A stretch of 64,000 nucleotides of DNA, from the NCBI GenBank assembly GCA_947568835.1, contig OX387603.1, forward strand, positions 3,139,701 to 3,203,700, given 5' to 3'. The stretch's first letter is position 1. Every line of letters begins with the position of its first letter. Of this stretch, positions 22,401 through 33,700 are shown in pieces. A program made the translations under genes and the position numbers. Below the pieces are notes generated by a model, which saw only the letters and a list, made by a program, of their open reading frames with translations, searched no databases and was not told where the DNA came from. Origin of the DNA: Protonemura montana. Lineage: Eukaryota; Arthropoda; Insecta; Plecoptera; Nemouridae.

Positions 22401-24597
22401 ACTGTGTTGGCTGCTCCTGTCCAACAGCACCAAAGACCAGACATCGCTTAGCCTTGTCCTTGTGCCACTTGTCTATTGGCTGTCAGTGAATGATGCAGGA
22501 TATGGGATTAGAACTGATATTTGATATTCTGTTGAAATGAGTGGTTAATTGAGATCTACGTTTATGTACCAACGACCAATGCAGTTCACTGTTTTCACTC
22601 TACAATGTCAATGCTTGGCGTGCCTCTCTAATAAATGCTCCTAACTCGTGGCCGAACTGTATTTGTTGCAGCGTTCACGCAGACAGACCTCTCGCTCCCT
22701 CCGATTCTACCGCGCGAGCTTGAACTTGCCCTGGAGCCGTACTTCACGCAGTCAACGGTAAACCATGTGGAATACTACGCACTGAGAGTTACCATCAACG
22801 GTTGAGACCAGCAAACGCACTTGCAATATGACAACATTGTCAATCACAATTAATCGGAGAATGGCAAGAATGACAAAGCAACATGAGCTTTTCAGTTTTC
22901 TCACTGTAATAATTGGCCTTTTGTTTTTATTACCTACTAGGCACATTAATAACCTCTCATATTTGGTTTCCAAATGGGAATTTTTTAGATGTTTTTAGTG
23001 TTTCTAATAATGAAAATACTTTGTGCATTGCAAGCTTTTGCAATTTAAATCCAATTTCACAGTTTTGAATGCATGTTTAAACATAGTTAGATATTTTTGA
23101 AGTTCTTTGGTAACGTAGCAATGAGTTAGAAACCATTGCTAGGGCCGTGTGACCCAGGGGAAAGCTCGTGCAGCTTTTGACTGACATTGCAGTCACTTTC
23201 GTGGTCCGTTACCTCAGTTTCGTTTCGACCAGGATCAGCGGCTGTCGGAATCTGATTCGGGGCTGGAGACTTCTTCGAGTCGTCGCAAGCTTTTCGAGCC
23301 GGCCTCCCTGAGCCCGGTGCAGGGTTCGAGCTCGATGAAATGTGGTCTGCTTTACTGGCCGAACCTATTGGTGAGACTACCCATTGGTCAACACACTTAA
23401 CTAGCTGCAGGTCTTAGTCTACTTTGTCTTACTCTAGCACTAGTTTTGAAAAAAATATTTACAGTCAGGTTTGCAGAAGAATAGTGGGATTTGTAGATGT
23501 GTCAATCTGATGATCATTTTAAGCATGATACAATTTTCTGAGTTGCTGCCCGAGAGACAGAGGGGAAACAGAAAGTGGCAAGCGATGAAACAGGATATGA
23601 GGAGAAGGACAGGTGGTGAAAGGACAGTGATGGAGATACAGATCGCTTAGATTCTTACCATCCTAAGGCAGTGTCCCGTGACAGCGGCGGTGTTGGCTAG
23701 TCTTGGTCTGGGTCCTCACCAGGAATCTCTCCGGTATAAAAGACCTTGACGGGGAGTGAAACCACCCCTCCGGCATGGCCTCCCAGGTCATCAGAGCATG
23801 CAGCAACGGTAAGGTACCAGTCTCGAAGGGGACCGCTGGACCAAGTAATAAACAACTTATTTTCACAGCTTGTGCCTGATACTTTATAAAGGGTGATAAA
23901 CGGTGAATTCACGTGATGGATTAACGTGACCTATTTGACGGCAACAAACTCATGTTTCACATTTTTTAACATGTTTCTAGCGCTCCAACGTTGGCGCCTG
24001 TTCGAGCCAATTCCGCAGCTCCCCGTTCATCGGCCAGCGCACCCAGCGCTCCCCAAGCTTGAGTCCAGTTGCCAGCGCAACCGCCACGCCGGCGTCTCAG
24101 CGCAAAACCAGCGCCAGCGCGCGACTCGACTTCTCCGACATGCACGTAGATCGATCCTTCTCAACCCGCACCTGTGAGTAGAGGAAAACCTTGTCTTGAC
24201 CGTAAAGTTGTTGCTTTTCCCACTGCCCTACTGCCAAAATCTAAGTGATTACTGATTGTGAATAGGGTGCCAAGAGGCTTGATATTGTGAATAGGGTACC
24301 AAGAGGCTGGATATTGTGAATAGGGTGCCAAGAGGCTAGATATTGTGAATAGGGTGCCAAGAGGCTGGATAATGTGAATAGGGTGCCAAAAGGCCCACCA
24401 GTCTTTGAGAACATTAGACTGTAGTTTTTTTGTAGCTTATTTATCCTATGAACGAAGTTGAATCCGTAAGAAACCTAACCTGAGTCGAGTCAGTCTTTGT
24501 CAACTTAACCCTTGTGTTACACTTTGCAGCTTTTGACAACGAAGACGTTTCCATGACGTCACGGCCAAGCACTCCGCTGAAGAGTTACCTGCGGTGA
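19449..24597 (+). CDS. bora: Protein aurora borealis (Bora), seven exons
   Basis: Exons 19449-19838, 20196-20335, 21784-21917, 22672-22757, 23233-23370, 23981-24173 and 24530-24597 join to 383 codons (382 aa), with all phases agreeing and GT-AG introns. Bora binds Aurora A and lets it phosphorylate Plk1 at mitotic entry. Family features seen: NPF (102-104) followed by SPSVF (118-122), the conserved block FCWTIDDLSNIHPAPID (136-152), and YFYASNPALHSPW (178-190), whose S188-P-W matches the Cdk1-phosphorylated SPW site of other Bora proteins. Also present are LSLPPILP (228-235), a cyclin-docking RRKLF (267-271), DSGLET (258-263), which fits the DSGxxT beta-TrCP degron, and SSP (309-311), a possible Polo-box site. 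At 382 aa it is shorter than the roughly 540-560 aa of fly and human Bora. The degron lies more centrally than in human Bora. Intron 3 hosts the 68-bp satellite. Confidence 0.92.
21943..22490 (-). repeat. 68-bp satellite, reverse copy in bora intron 3 (8 units)
   Basis: The reverse complement of the 2.6-3.1 kb array, period 68 bp (CGCTTAGCC at 21,969, 22,037, 22,105 and so on to 22,445). Its right edge (about 22,466-22,497) again shows a SINE-tail-like sequence, as in the other array, so both arrays sit next to the same flank in opposite orientation. Confidence 0.9.
24256..24393 (+). repeat. 29-bp repeat, five copies, in bora intron 6
   Basis: GTGAATAGGGTGCCAAGAGG recurs five times at about 29-bp spacing, with a few substitutions. 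Confidence 0.85.
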
Positions 24598-26170
24598 CAA
24601 CCGGCAAAACTCGAGGAATCATTGCGCTAAACTTTGTGAAGTTTTCTTTCGGCTGGAACTTACAGTTGCGCAAAGTAACTGGCGGTGAAGTAGAAAAGTT
24701 AAAAGGCCAGCAAACACAGGGAAAAAATCCTGATATTACCAGCGACTCAGCCTTTTAATGATGAAAAAAAGGGGCCATTGTCTTTTCTTTATTTTAGTTT
24801 ATAATTTTTCTAATTATTTGCTTTATTTGTATTTATTTTCTGGCTGTTTCGTCTGCTCTGTGGTCTTTAATGCCCCAAATTTTTTGTAGGTTTCCTAATT
24901 TTAAACAAAGTTGGTAGACGTTCACTCTGACTGACTTTGTGATGGGTAGTCCTGTCATCCAGTGAGGAAAATGTGCGGGAAAGTGTAGCTGAATGTGAAA
25001 CGAAACTCTTGTCGAGATGATGTTGTATAATGTTAATGATGTCCATGTTGCATATTTGCTGACCTGCAGAATGCTCCTATCAGTCATTCAAAAAGATCAC
25101 TCACTTTATTGGGGGCACAAGCAAAGTGCTGCCGTACCCAACAATCTCAGAAAACATAAAATGTCAGGTTATAGGGAAGCAAACTTTTGAAGGCTGTTCA
25201 ATTTACTGGGGAAGAGACGAGAAGGAAAAACAACTCACCAAAGTTGCATTTCCTCGTAATCTCAAATCAATCTAAAAGTAGAGAAAAAATGGTTACAATT
25301 TTATCACAATTTTGTAAACCATGTCAATACCAACGTAATTAAACCAACGCCTTCAATGACTTGCCAACAAAATCGGCTCCTGCCAATCTGAACACAAGTT
25401 TGGTAAACACGAAAAGCCTAACAATAGCAAGGATTTCTGATACAGCAAAATTATTTATTAGAAAAATGCGTTACAACGTATTAACAAATACGTGATATAT
25501 TGTTCTTCTATGTACTTTGAAAGGTTCTTGCCTTCCATGAACACCCTTTGGTCCCACCAATGGGGTGTCCGAGTGTGATGAAATTACTGTTTGCTCTCTC
25601 CTCTTGTATGTTATAAAGTGTTACATAATTCTAAACATGGCTGAAATGACATCTTCAAATAAGGGTTCCTGTTGTAACCAACTCAATACCGGGGTTTTCA
25701 GCTCTATTTTGCATAAAATTGCTTGGATTAAGTTTTTGTCTCATCGGCCTCCCATTTTCGAAGTAGAGGCTTCGGCCGAGCTACATTACTTGCTAGAGCC
25801 GCTCTTTTAAAGAACAGTGGTTGCATATTGTCCTCCTTCACAGCAAATGCGGTTACTTTCATCGATAGCACAAATTAGGACACGCTGCTTGCTTTGCCCC
25901 AAGAGCACATGTGCAGGTAGTATTGTCTTGCCTCCTTGTACGTAGGGAATGCAATGTTCTTTGTACTAAGACCTGAGCAAATGCGGGTCGTTTGACTACT
26001 GACACCCACTTAAACTTGTTCCCAATTTGATGATGGCTGAATCTTAGAAGCACAGCGGCACCAAGTCGCAGAACTCCGCAAACGAATGGAAGGAGGATTT
26101 GAATGTAACCAGCAACCAAGCAGGTGGGAAGTACCTGAAAATGGTGCTTGGCTAAATGAGAGTTTCCCTT
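24598..26170. other. bora 3' region and intergenic sequence
   Basis: The bora 3' UTR probably ends within the first few hundred bases, but no clear AATAAA is present. CACTTTATTGGGGGCAC at about 25,100 reads AATAAAGTG on the minus strand and could end a minus-strand transcript. The 86-codon minus frame at 26,119-25,859 has a hydrophobic start but nothing recognisable. Confidence 0.35.
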
Positions 26171-26430
26171 CAGTACGCCTTGCTTATTAACCTCTCGACA
26201 GCATGAATTTATGGAGGAATCCTGTTGTTCGCGTTATACCAACCTACGAAAGGGACTTTAAGCCGGTGGTCCCTTTACTGTTCTTTGACAGGAGTAGGCT
26301 ACGTGCCGGCACAGGATTTTCCCTCCTCTCTCCTAGGCTAGGGTAGGTTCATCATCATTCTCGTCCTCATACAGTGACGCATGGCCTATTGTCAAAACAG
26401 CGCGTCGTTAAACCCCAATAATCTATCAGA
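26171..26430 (+). repeat. Headless 5S-derived SINE (body and tail only)
   Basis: It starts in the body (CGCCTTGCTTATTAACCTCT), passes GGAGGAATCCTGTTGTTCGC and ACTTTAAGCCGGTGGTCCC, and ends in the tail GTCAAAACAGCGCGTCGTTA. The 5S-like head is absent, consistent with 5' truncation on insertion. Confidence 0.83.
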
Positions 26431-26951
26431 CATGGATAGACTATCCATGTTACACAAGTGAGCTGCGGCCGAGTCTAGCCCTCAGGCGTTACAGGTGCAC
26501 GATTACACACGAGAAAAATAAATACTCTATTGATGCCTCGTTTTATCACAATAGCATACTGAAAAGTGTTATCGACCATCAGCGTAGACTATCAACAAGC
26601 CTAACCCTGAGAGATAAATGCAAATTGCAAAATTCAAAAGTAATATATGGTTTAGTTCCTGACAGCGCCGCACTCGGCGCCGCAAATACGTCACCACGGC
26701 GGCCGAGGCTAGCGTTGCTCAATGTTCGTTCTGGGAGGCGTAGCTTACAGCCTCGTTTGACCATAGTTTGACAGCTTTTAATGTGTTCTTAACTTTTAGA
26801 GTTATACAACGGGTATCCGTACCTAATATCAACAATCTTAACTTTATCTTAGGTTAATGCTATGTGGATATAACCTTCAATTATTGTCTTATTTACAATA
26901 TTTATTACCAAACAAAAAATATATTTGTTTTGAAGTTCATCGTATGTAACA
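26431..26951 (+). promoter_or_regulatory. Upstream region of the zinc-finger gene
   Basis: A CpG-rich patch (about 26,660-26,755, including CACGGCGGCCGAGGC) is a candidate promoter core. An AT-rich leader runs to the ATG at 26,952, which has an acceptable context (AACAATGA). No TATA box or other motif is firm. Confidence 0.35.
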
Positions 26952-29180
26952 ATGAATAAACCAAGTGATGAGACGGAAATGTTTCGCATGAACCTCGCTT
27001 GGGAGGATGAAGATGAAGTGGTTGTCAAGCTCGAACCACTCGACAGCCCGATTGTTCCTAGAGTCGGAAGAGAAAGGGATCTTATACCAAACGAGGAATG
27101 GACACGCGATGGAGATATCCGCCGCAGAAGCTATACCAACAAACGGCGGTTGATTAAGGATGAAATCAAGGAAATATCTTTCCGCATGAAAAATTCAGCG
27201 GAAAAAGATGAGGAGACATCACCATTATCAAAATCGTCACCGAGTTGCGTTGCAAAGCTTACAAGTTTGCGACTGAGGGAAAATGTTAAAAACATCGATG
27301 TGCTTGAGGATTTTTCTGATCATTCAGTTGACTTGATATCGTCTCCCATATCTCCATTGAAATCACAAGTGGAAAAAAGCACTGCACGTACGAATGCTGA
27401 AATTGTAGGAGCACCTTACAAAAGTGTGAAACAAGTAGCCAAATCTACAAGCCAACAAGACCGCACACCGACAAAAGGAGCTGCACCACCAAAGAAATGT
27501 GTAGACTCAGTTCCACCTACAGTTCCCAAACATATTTCTGTTCCGATCCCAGCAGTAGCGAAAAGCGTTATCATACCTAACAGAACTGGCCAGACTACCA
27601 CACCAATAGCAAGCAAACCTGTTGTGCCCAAAACAACTGGAAAGCCACGGATTGTTGCCCTTTTTCAGAACAAAATAGCTCCCCAGCAACAGCCGGGCAA
27701 GGTCGTCTACCTGACCCCGGTCCCAAAGGAAGTAGTCATGAGGAGCAAGTCTGCAGTCCGCGTTTTGCCGGAGTCGATTGCCTCTGAGCCCGCACCTCCA
27801 CCCAAACTTCCGATCTACCTTCGCAAGGCACCCGATTCTTCCAAGCTCTACAAACGCAAGACCGTGTCTTTGGCCTCCTCTGAGATCTCCTACACCGGCA
27901 TCTACAGCTCCAATGCAGAACCCATGATGTCCGGCAGGAAACTGGATGCAAACGAAATGATCGAACATCTACCGATTCCGCCGGCAGGTTTGCAGAGTTC
28001 CAGGAGAGTTCGCAAGCTTGTCGCCATCCCGAAAGAATCACGGAAACTGGCAAAAGAAGTATCGTACAAGTGCGGGGTTTGTGACAAAATGTTTACGAAG
28101 AGTAACCACCTGCACATGCACTCCAAGATTCACACGGGGGAAAAGCGGGTGCCGACCAAGCCGTGCCCCGAGTGCGGGAAGCTGTTTGTCGACAACACGC
28201 AGCTCCGGATTCATTCCCGGGTTCACACAGGTGACAAGCCCTTCTCGTGCTCCATCTGCCAGAAGAAGTTCAAGCACCAGACAAGTCTCTCCCGGCACTG
28301 GCAGTTCCACACCAAGGAGCGGCCGTTTAGCTGCGCGATCTGCACAAAAACTTACCGCAACAAATCCGACCTTCTCAACCACATGAGAGTGCACACAGAC
28401 GAACGACCATTCGCCTGCAAGTTCTGCGACAAACGTTTCAACGACCGCTGCGCTAAGAACACGCACGAGCGCATCCACTTAGAGAAGAAGTTCAAGTGTC
28501 CTATTTGTGTGCGCGTGTTTGCGCAGTCGACGACCTTGCGAGGACACATGGTGACCCACACCGAGGAGCGGCCGTTTTCGTGCGTTCTCTGCGACATGAA
28601 GTTCAAGTCGAAGGTCGTTCTGCGGAGCCACGAACGCGTGCACACTGCCGGCAAGACGTTCAAGTGCGAGTTCTGCAATCTGCTGTTCACGGAGAAGCGG
28701 ACGTTGGCTCGGCACGCGTATACTCACAAGGAGAAGCCGTTCCCGTGCTCGTTCTGCAAGCGCTGGTACTTCCGCCGGGAGCGGTACTTGGCTCACCTGG
28801 AAACCCATAACACGAGGGAACGACCGTTCAAATGCAGTGAGTGCCACAAGTGCTACCTTAACGAGGGCTACCTCAAGCTACACACCCTCAAGGCTCACGG
28901 GCTGGAAGCCAAGGAGGGGAAGGTTTACACGTGCAAGTTCAAATCTTGCCGAGAAACGTTTCATAACCTTATTTTGCTGACAAGACACTTGTCGACGCAT
29001 GGCGATATCTTTATCTTGGAGTGTGACATCTGCAAGAAGCGGTTTGCCAAGAAGAAAACGCTGCAGATGCACATGATAAAAGGGCACAAGTTTGCTCACT
29101 GCTATTTGTGCGGTAAATGTGACAAAGCGTTTATTAGGAAGTCGGTTCTGGCCCATCATATCAGGGTGAAGTGTTGTTAG
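26952..29180 (+). CDS. C2H2 zinc-finger protein with 13 tandem fingers, intronless ORF
   Basis: One uninterrupted frame of 742 codons. Residues 1-372 are low-complexity and probably disordered, with an acidic start (EDEDEVVVKLEPLDSP) and Pro/Lys/Thr-rich stretches. From residue 373 to the end there are 13 fingers. Most follow C-x2-C-x12-H-x3-H with TGEKP-like linkers (for example HTGDKPFSC, HTKERPFSC). Finger 11 has the spacing C-x4-C (CKFKSC), and the last ends HHIRVKC, a C2HC variant. No BTB, KRAB or ZAD domain is visible at the N-terminus. Family knowledge: such proteins are usually nuclear sequence-specific DNA-binding regulators; the target and orthologue are not recognised. No intron is needed, and the upstream Met is the first in frame. 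The gene is convergent with the minus-strand gene at 30.8-34.7 kb. Confidence 0.93.
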   Translation: MNKPSDETEMFRMNLAWEDEDEVVVKLEPLDSPIVPRVGRERDLIPNEEWTRDGDIRRRSYTNKRRLIKDEIKEISFRMKNSAEKDEETSPLSKSSPSCVAKLTSLRLRENVKNIDVLEDFSDHSVDLISSPISPLKSQVEKSTARTNAEIVGAPYKSVKQVAKSTSQQDRTPTKGAAPPKKCVDSVPPTVPKHISVPIPAVAKSVIIPNRTGQTTTPIASKPVVPKTTGKPRIVALFQNKIAPQQQPGKVVYLTPVPKEVVMRSKSAVRVLPESIASEPAPPPKLPIYLRKAPDSSKLYKRKTVSLASSEISYTGIYSSNAEPMMSGRKLDANEMIEHLPIPPAGLQSSRRVRKLVAIPKESRKLAKEVSYKCGVCDKMFTKSNHLHMHSKIHTGEKRVPTKPCPECGKLFVDNTQLRIHSRVHTGDKPFSCSICQKKFKHQTSLSRHWQFHTKERPFSCAICTKTYRNKSDLLNHMRVHTDERPFACKFCDKRFNDRCAKNTHERIHLEKKFKCPICVRVFAQSTTLRGHMVTHTEERPFSCVLCDMKFKSKVVLRSHERVHTAGKTFKCEFCNLLFTEKRTLARHAYTHKEKPFPCSFCKRWYFRRERYLAHLETHNTRERPFKCSECHKCYLNEGYLKLHTLKAHGLEAKEGKVYTCKFKSCRETFHNLILLTRHLSTHGDIFILECDICKKRFAKKKTLQMHMIKGHKFAHCYLCGKCDKAFIRKSVLAHHIRVKCC

Positions 29181-30779
29181 AGTCATTGAACTTATTTTAG
29201 TTTTTAGACTCATGTCTACTTTATCTAAGCTCTAGTTTTGAAAAAACTATCTAAAAACTAGGTTTTTGAAACCAACCAATTTTTCTGATATTTCACAACT
29301 TGCTTATGCCTGTTATTTCTTCAATTGATTAAGTAACCGACGGCGACATATGTTGTGAAACGTCGAGAAAATTTGTATAACTTAGCATTCAAAAGCACCA
29401 TTATGTTTTCAAGTCATTGAACTTGTTTTGTGAGTTTTTGCTGCCTTTGTACCACTTTTCTATTCGTACTTTCTCTGTATCATTGGAAAACAAGAGCAAT
29501 GTGTTTTCTTGCTCCTGGTACTTTGCGTCTTATCACCATTCTACTCAACCTGGCCGCCACGGCTCATTCATTGCTTCAAAATAATTATTATCTCATTTAT
29601 ATTTATTCTAACGTCAAGGAATCCTGTATTACATGATGGTCAATTTTGGTTCAGTGCAAAGCAGTGATTGAGTAATTTTTCATCACGACAATGTGCTGTA
29701 TTTCTGATGTACTATGACCTAATACTTATAAAAGAGCCAATTTGCAGTGATATGGCAGATAGCAACTAACTAAATGCACTCTAGAAAAGTGTTACTTACG
29801 TAGTTGGTTGCATGCAGCTAACTCGCTTTCAGTGTAGTTGTTAATGTAGATCACCTGAGATTTTTTATAGTTCTACTTTATCTAACTTTAGCCCTAGTTT
29901 TAAAACCAAGTAATTAGAAACTGCGTTTTGAACGCTCTGCTTAAAAATTCACACTGAATCCATTCCGTAATCGCAACAAAATGATGTACAGAGCGTACAC
30001 CGATAAACCTACTGTTGCAAGTTTACTGGTTGCTATATTCTGGAGCTACTTTGTCCAGTAGATTTTACTAGATAGGGTAAATCAAGTGAGTTTTAAAACG
30101 AAACCGATTCACTTCGACAACATAGGACAGTTTTACCAGAGTTCTGAACAATTTAATCTGATACCTACTCATATGGTAGGTTTTCAGTAGGTAAACTGTA
30201 TATTTTGTAACATGGTCTTAATAAAATTTGTATTGCATGTACATTTTCATTTCCAGCTTGTATTTGTTTTAGTTACACTGGGTATCTATGATGAATTAAT
30301 TTAAATTTTTATCAAATTTGCTGTAATGACTATTTAAGTACCTGCAGTGAATACATTTTTTGCCTATAAAATGCATGAAGAAAACAAAATACATGTGGAC
30401 AAATAGTTTGATACAACATGTGTACTTATGATAAAGTAGAAGTGAAAGATTATGCCTTGTCATAAATAAATAATTTCTGTATCAAAATTTGGTCAGTTTC
30501 GTTTCTGAAATATCAGGAAAAATAATAACTCTGCCTACTTTGTGCGGAGACCCTGTAATTTTCACTCACCGAATCCTAAACCTCTCCCAAGAGAAAATTG
30601 GTATCAAGGATAAGTATCTCAAGATAAAGTTGAGCTCAGATAGAAGTAGCGCCCCAAAGAAACACTGAAGTTGAAGAAAATGTAGTATTTATCATAAATT
30701 AACAAAACTATTCTTGTGAATTCAAATAAAGAGATTCAGAAAGTAAACAATAAAATGACAAGAGCTTGCAGGTTCTATT
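29181..30779 (+). other. Zinc-finger gene 3' UTR and intergenic sequence
   Basis: AT-rich. Poly(A) signals are at about 30,220 (AATAAAATTTG) and about 30,463-30,470 (AAATAAATAA). No coding sequence or repeat family was recognised. The 3' ends of two convergent genes meet here. Confidence 0.45.
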
Positions 30780-33700
30780 CTAGCAGCTGCAGCCATTCCT
30801 GCGTTCCATGGCCTGGTCGTACAGCCGCTTGTAGAACTTCTCCAGGTTGCGATAGAATGACTCGCGGTATGAAACGTCGGCAGCGCCGCGCCGAGAACGA
30901 CTGCAGTCGAACAATAAAGTTAACATACGCATATGAGGCCACTACCTGCCGCTGGCAAGGCATTTCTCATTTTAATTTACGGCAACGCAAAGCAATACAA
31001 TACGCTTTTGTTGTATTGACTGGAAAAATGTGCTACCGAACTGGAGTAGCAATACTCAGGACCTCCCAAATGCCAGAAGAGTGCAATACCAACAAAGTTA
31101 TCGAGGAACACAGATTCCAGCTTCGAGGGGTAGGTTAAGGGAGCCACTCGGGGGGAAAGAGGCCGAGGCGACTCATATAGATGAGTTCTTAGCAACTTTT
31201 GGATGCTAATTCAACAGCCACATGAACAGATTGGTCTGAAACTTTTCCTCCAATTTCCTCCAATGGACTTGAAAAAATGAGGATTGTAGTTTCAAAGCAG
31301 AATTCTGGATGTGCCTTATGATAGGACAATGAATTGGTTTTGTTCCAAATTTGACGAAGAAAACCCGAAATAGTGATTTCCTACGTCACCCTCTCATCGA
31401 GCCACTCACAGCACTGTCCGTAGAGATGCGTTGAGATCTTGGAACCTGCGCACGGTCGAGACTGGCCTCCCAGCGCAAGCGCAGCATCCTCCATCTTGCT
31501 TGGAACGAAGCTCCACTAAACTTGGACCCCCACCTGGAGCAAGGGGGCAGGTAAATTAGTGCTGTGATGCATCGTTCATAACATAACATACCAGAAAAGA
31601 TTTCTCGTCACAGACTGAAAAGCTCCGTTTTCACCTGAGAGGCAGCAATTTTTAGGATGGCGAGTTTTAAATTTGTGTGAAATGTTTATTTTGAGGTACT
31701 GAACAGATTGGAGTGAAAAAAAAACGTAAAAAACTGCTGCATCAGGAAAGAAAACAGGCTTGTTGTCAAAGAAAGTTGATTTTAAAAGCTTCTATAAGGA
31801 AACATTTTTTAATATGGCTTGAAAATGCATCTGAAAAACCCACAGTTTGAGAGACCGAAAATTTTTTTTAGCGTTTGTACGGTCTTGGCCAAATGACTGC
31901 TTCAAATACCAAAGCTGCCTTTTCAAACTGAGCTGGAAACTTTCCCACCGACAAAATGAGTAAAGCACTTTAAAGAACACAGCTTTGTCTTTTCTAGTCA
32001 ATTCGTCTATCGACTATCGACTATCGGCTAGAACATTTGTTGACCACCACGTGCAAATTTGGGGCTCCCCTATGTCACATTTCCTGGCATCTTCACAGCC
32101 CCCATTCCCTGTGATTCACCAAGTCCAATGTGCTGCCCCAACTCACGCTGGCTTGATTCCTCGCGAGCGCATGGCAGACAAGACTTCCTGCCGGGAGACC
32201 GAGAGGAATGACACGACTGCAACCCGTCGGCCATTCGGGACCTAGAGCTCGGCCGGGAACCACACTGCGTCGACCGCAAAGTCCCGCTGTGACGAGACTC
32301 TCTCGCGATGGGCGAGTCTGGCACATTCCAACACACGATACCATCTTAGCAAGTTAGGTCAGCATACGAAAGCAATTCAAGACTCACAGTTTCTTGGTTA
32401 TTTACTTATTTATATTTTTTTCCTGTTTCTGAGTGATCTACAGCAAAAAACTTTTCAAATTGTAATAAAAAATGTACTGTGAAGATTGGCTGGTGTAGTC
32501 GATACTGTCAAAGTGTTTAGTCTGCATGAAGTTTATCACAATAGGTATTGGTGTAGCCGTAGGTAAATACCGAAGTTTTGGTATTTACCAAAACTGACAC
32601 ATGAAAAAATATAAAAAAAAATATACCAGCAAGCTCAACTATACTTTCCAATCACTTGTTTTTTATATAGTTGTTTGTTGTATGCAATATTGTGGACACC
32701 TTTAAACTCTCACTCAAATAATTTCTCATTAACGGTGAATTTTATTCTTGTGCCAAATTCAAGTCGGCCCTCGTTAAACTAAAACTGTTTATATAATTAC
32801 TTCAGTGTTTGAATGGTTTCCTAATAAGTAACATTTGCTTTCCTCGTCTGTACTTTTGTCTAATCTCGTCAAACTATTTAAGTTCACTTTTTTTGTTATG
32901 ATTTTTCTATGTATGTTTATAATTTACATTTTTATCTGACTATAAGATGTATTGCGTTATTTTAAGCTGTAAATCATCTGTACAAATTTGTACAACTGTC
33001 TATAAATTTGTAAGAATAATAGGACAATAAAAATAACAACAACAACAACTCAAACTTGTAAATCCTTCAAGAAACTCTTGATGTTTCGTCTATTCGACAA
33101 TGACATAGCAGTGCTACGAACCTCTTCGTGCTGCGTTGCTTCTCGGCGACCGAGTTTGTTTCAACTCGAGACTAAAGCCCGAGCGTTTGACCTGCGTTTG
33201 TCCACGCAGAGTTCGATTCGTTGTTGGTGAGCCGTTTCTCTGAGCTTGGCTTCCCAGCGATCGGCTCGGTCTGGATTCGCCGGCTGATCTGCGAGGCTCC
33301 TCCAGCGGAGCGGTTTCTGCCTTGGTCAGTTCCTCATGGTAGCAGCTGGAATGGGGCCGGAAAGGCTTTCCTGCGCCGGTCTCTGCTTCTAGCGATTCAT
33401 CGCGGTGGCAGTTAGAGCAGCGGAGTTTGATCTCGTGGTTGGTTTCCGGTAGCGGTCCACGAAGGTTGCGAGAAGTCGCCTCCCAGATTAGATGCTGGAG
33501 TGCAGACAGGCTTGAAGGGGTTCCGTCGCTAGGACAAGGTGAGGAGACAAAGTCAGCGTTGACGATGCAAGCCAAGGACACTTCTAGCACTTCTAGAGAC
33601 TTTCTAACCCAATGACATTAGTTTTATCCTTTTGCTGCCTAAAAATAAATGTTTTTTGTCTAGCTCAATTGGCACATTGAACATATTGACAAATTGAAGT

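Noticed and set aside
25859..26119. 86-codon minus-strand frame with a hydrophobic start
   Set aside because: Hydrophobic stretch only; no splice or polyadenylation context that ties it to a transcript.
28018..28847. Open frames overlapping the zinc-finger gene on both strands
   Set aside because: Shadows caused by the GC-rich finger codons.
30716..31138. 140-codon plus-strand frame
   Set aside because: Antisense to the last exon of the minus-strand gene, where the splice phases and stop fit better.
33114..33590. Single-exon 158-codon minus-strand gene
   Set aside because: Most of it is better explained as exon 3 of the six-exon gene, bounded by a good acceptor and donor in matching phase.
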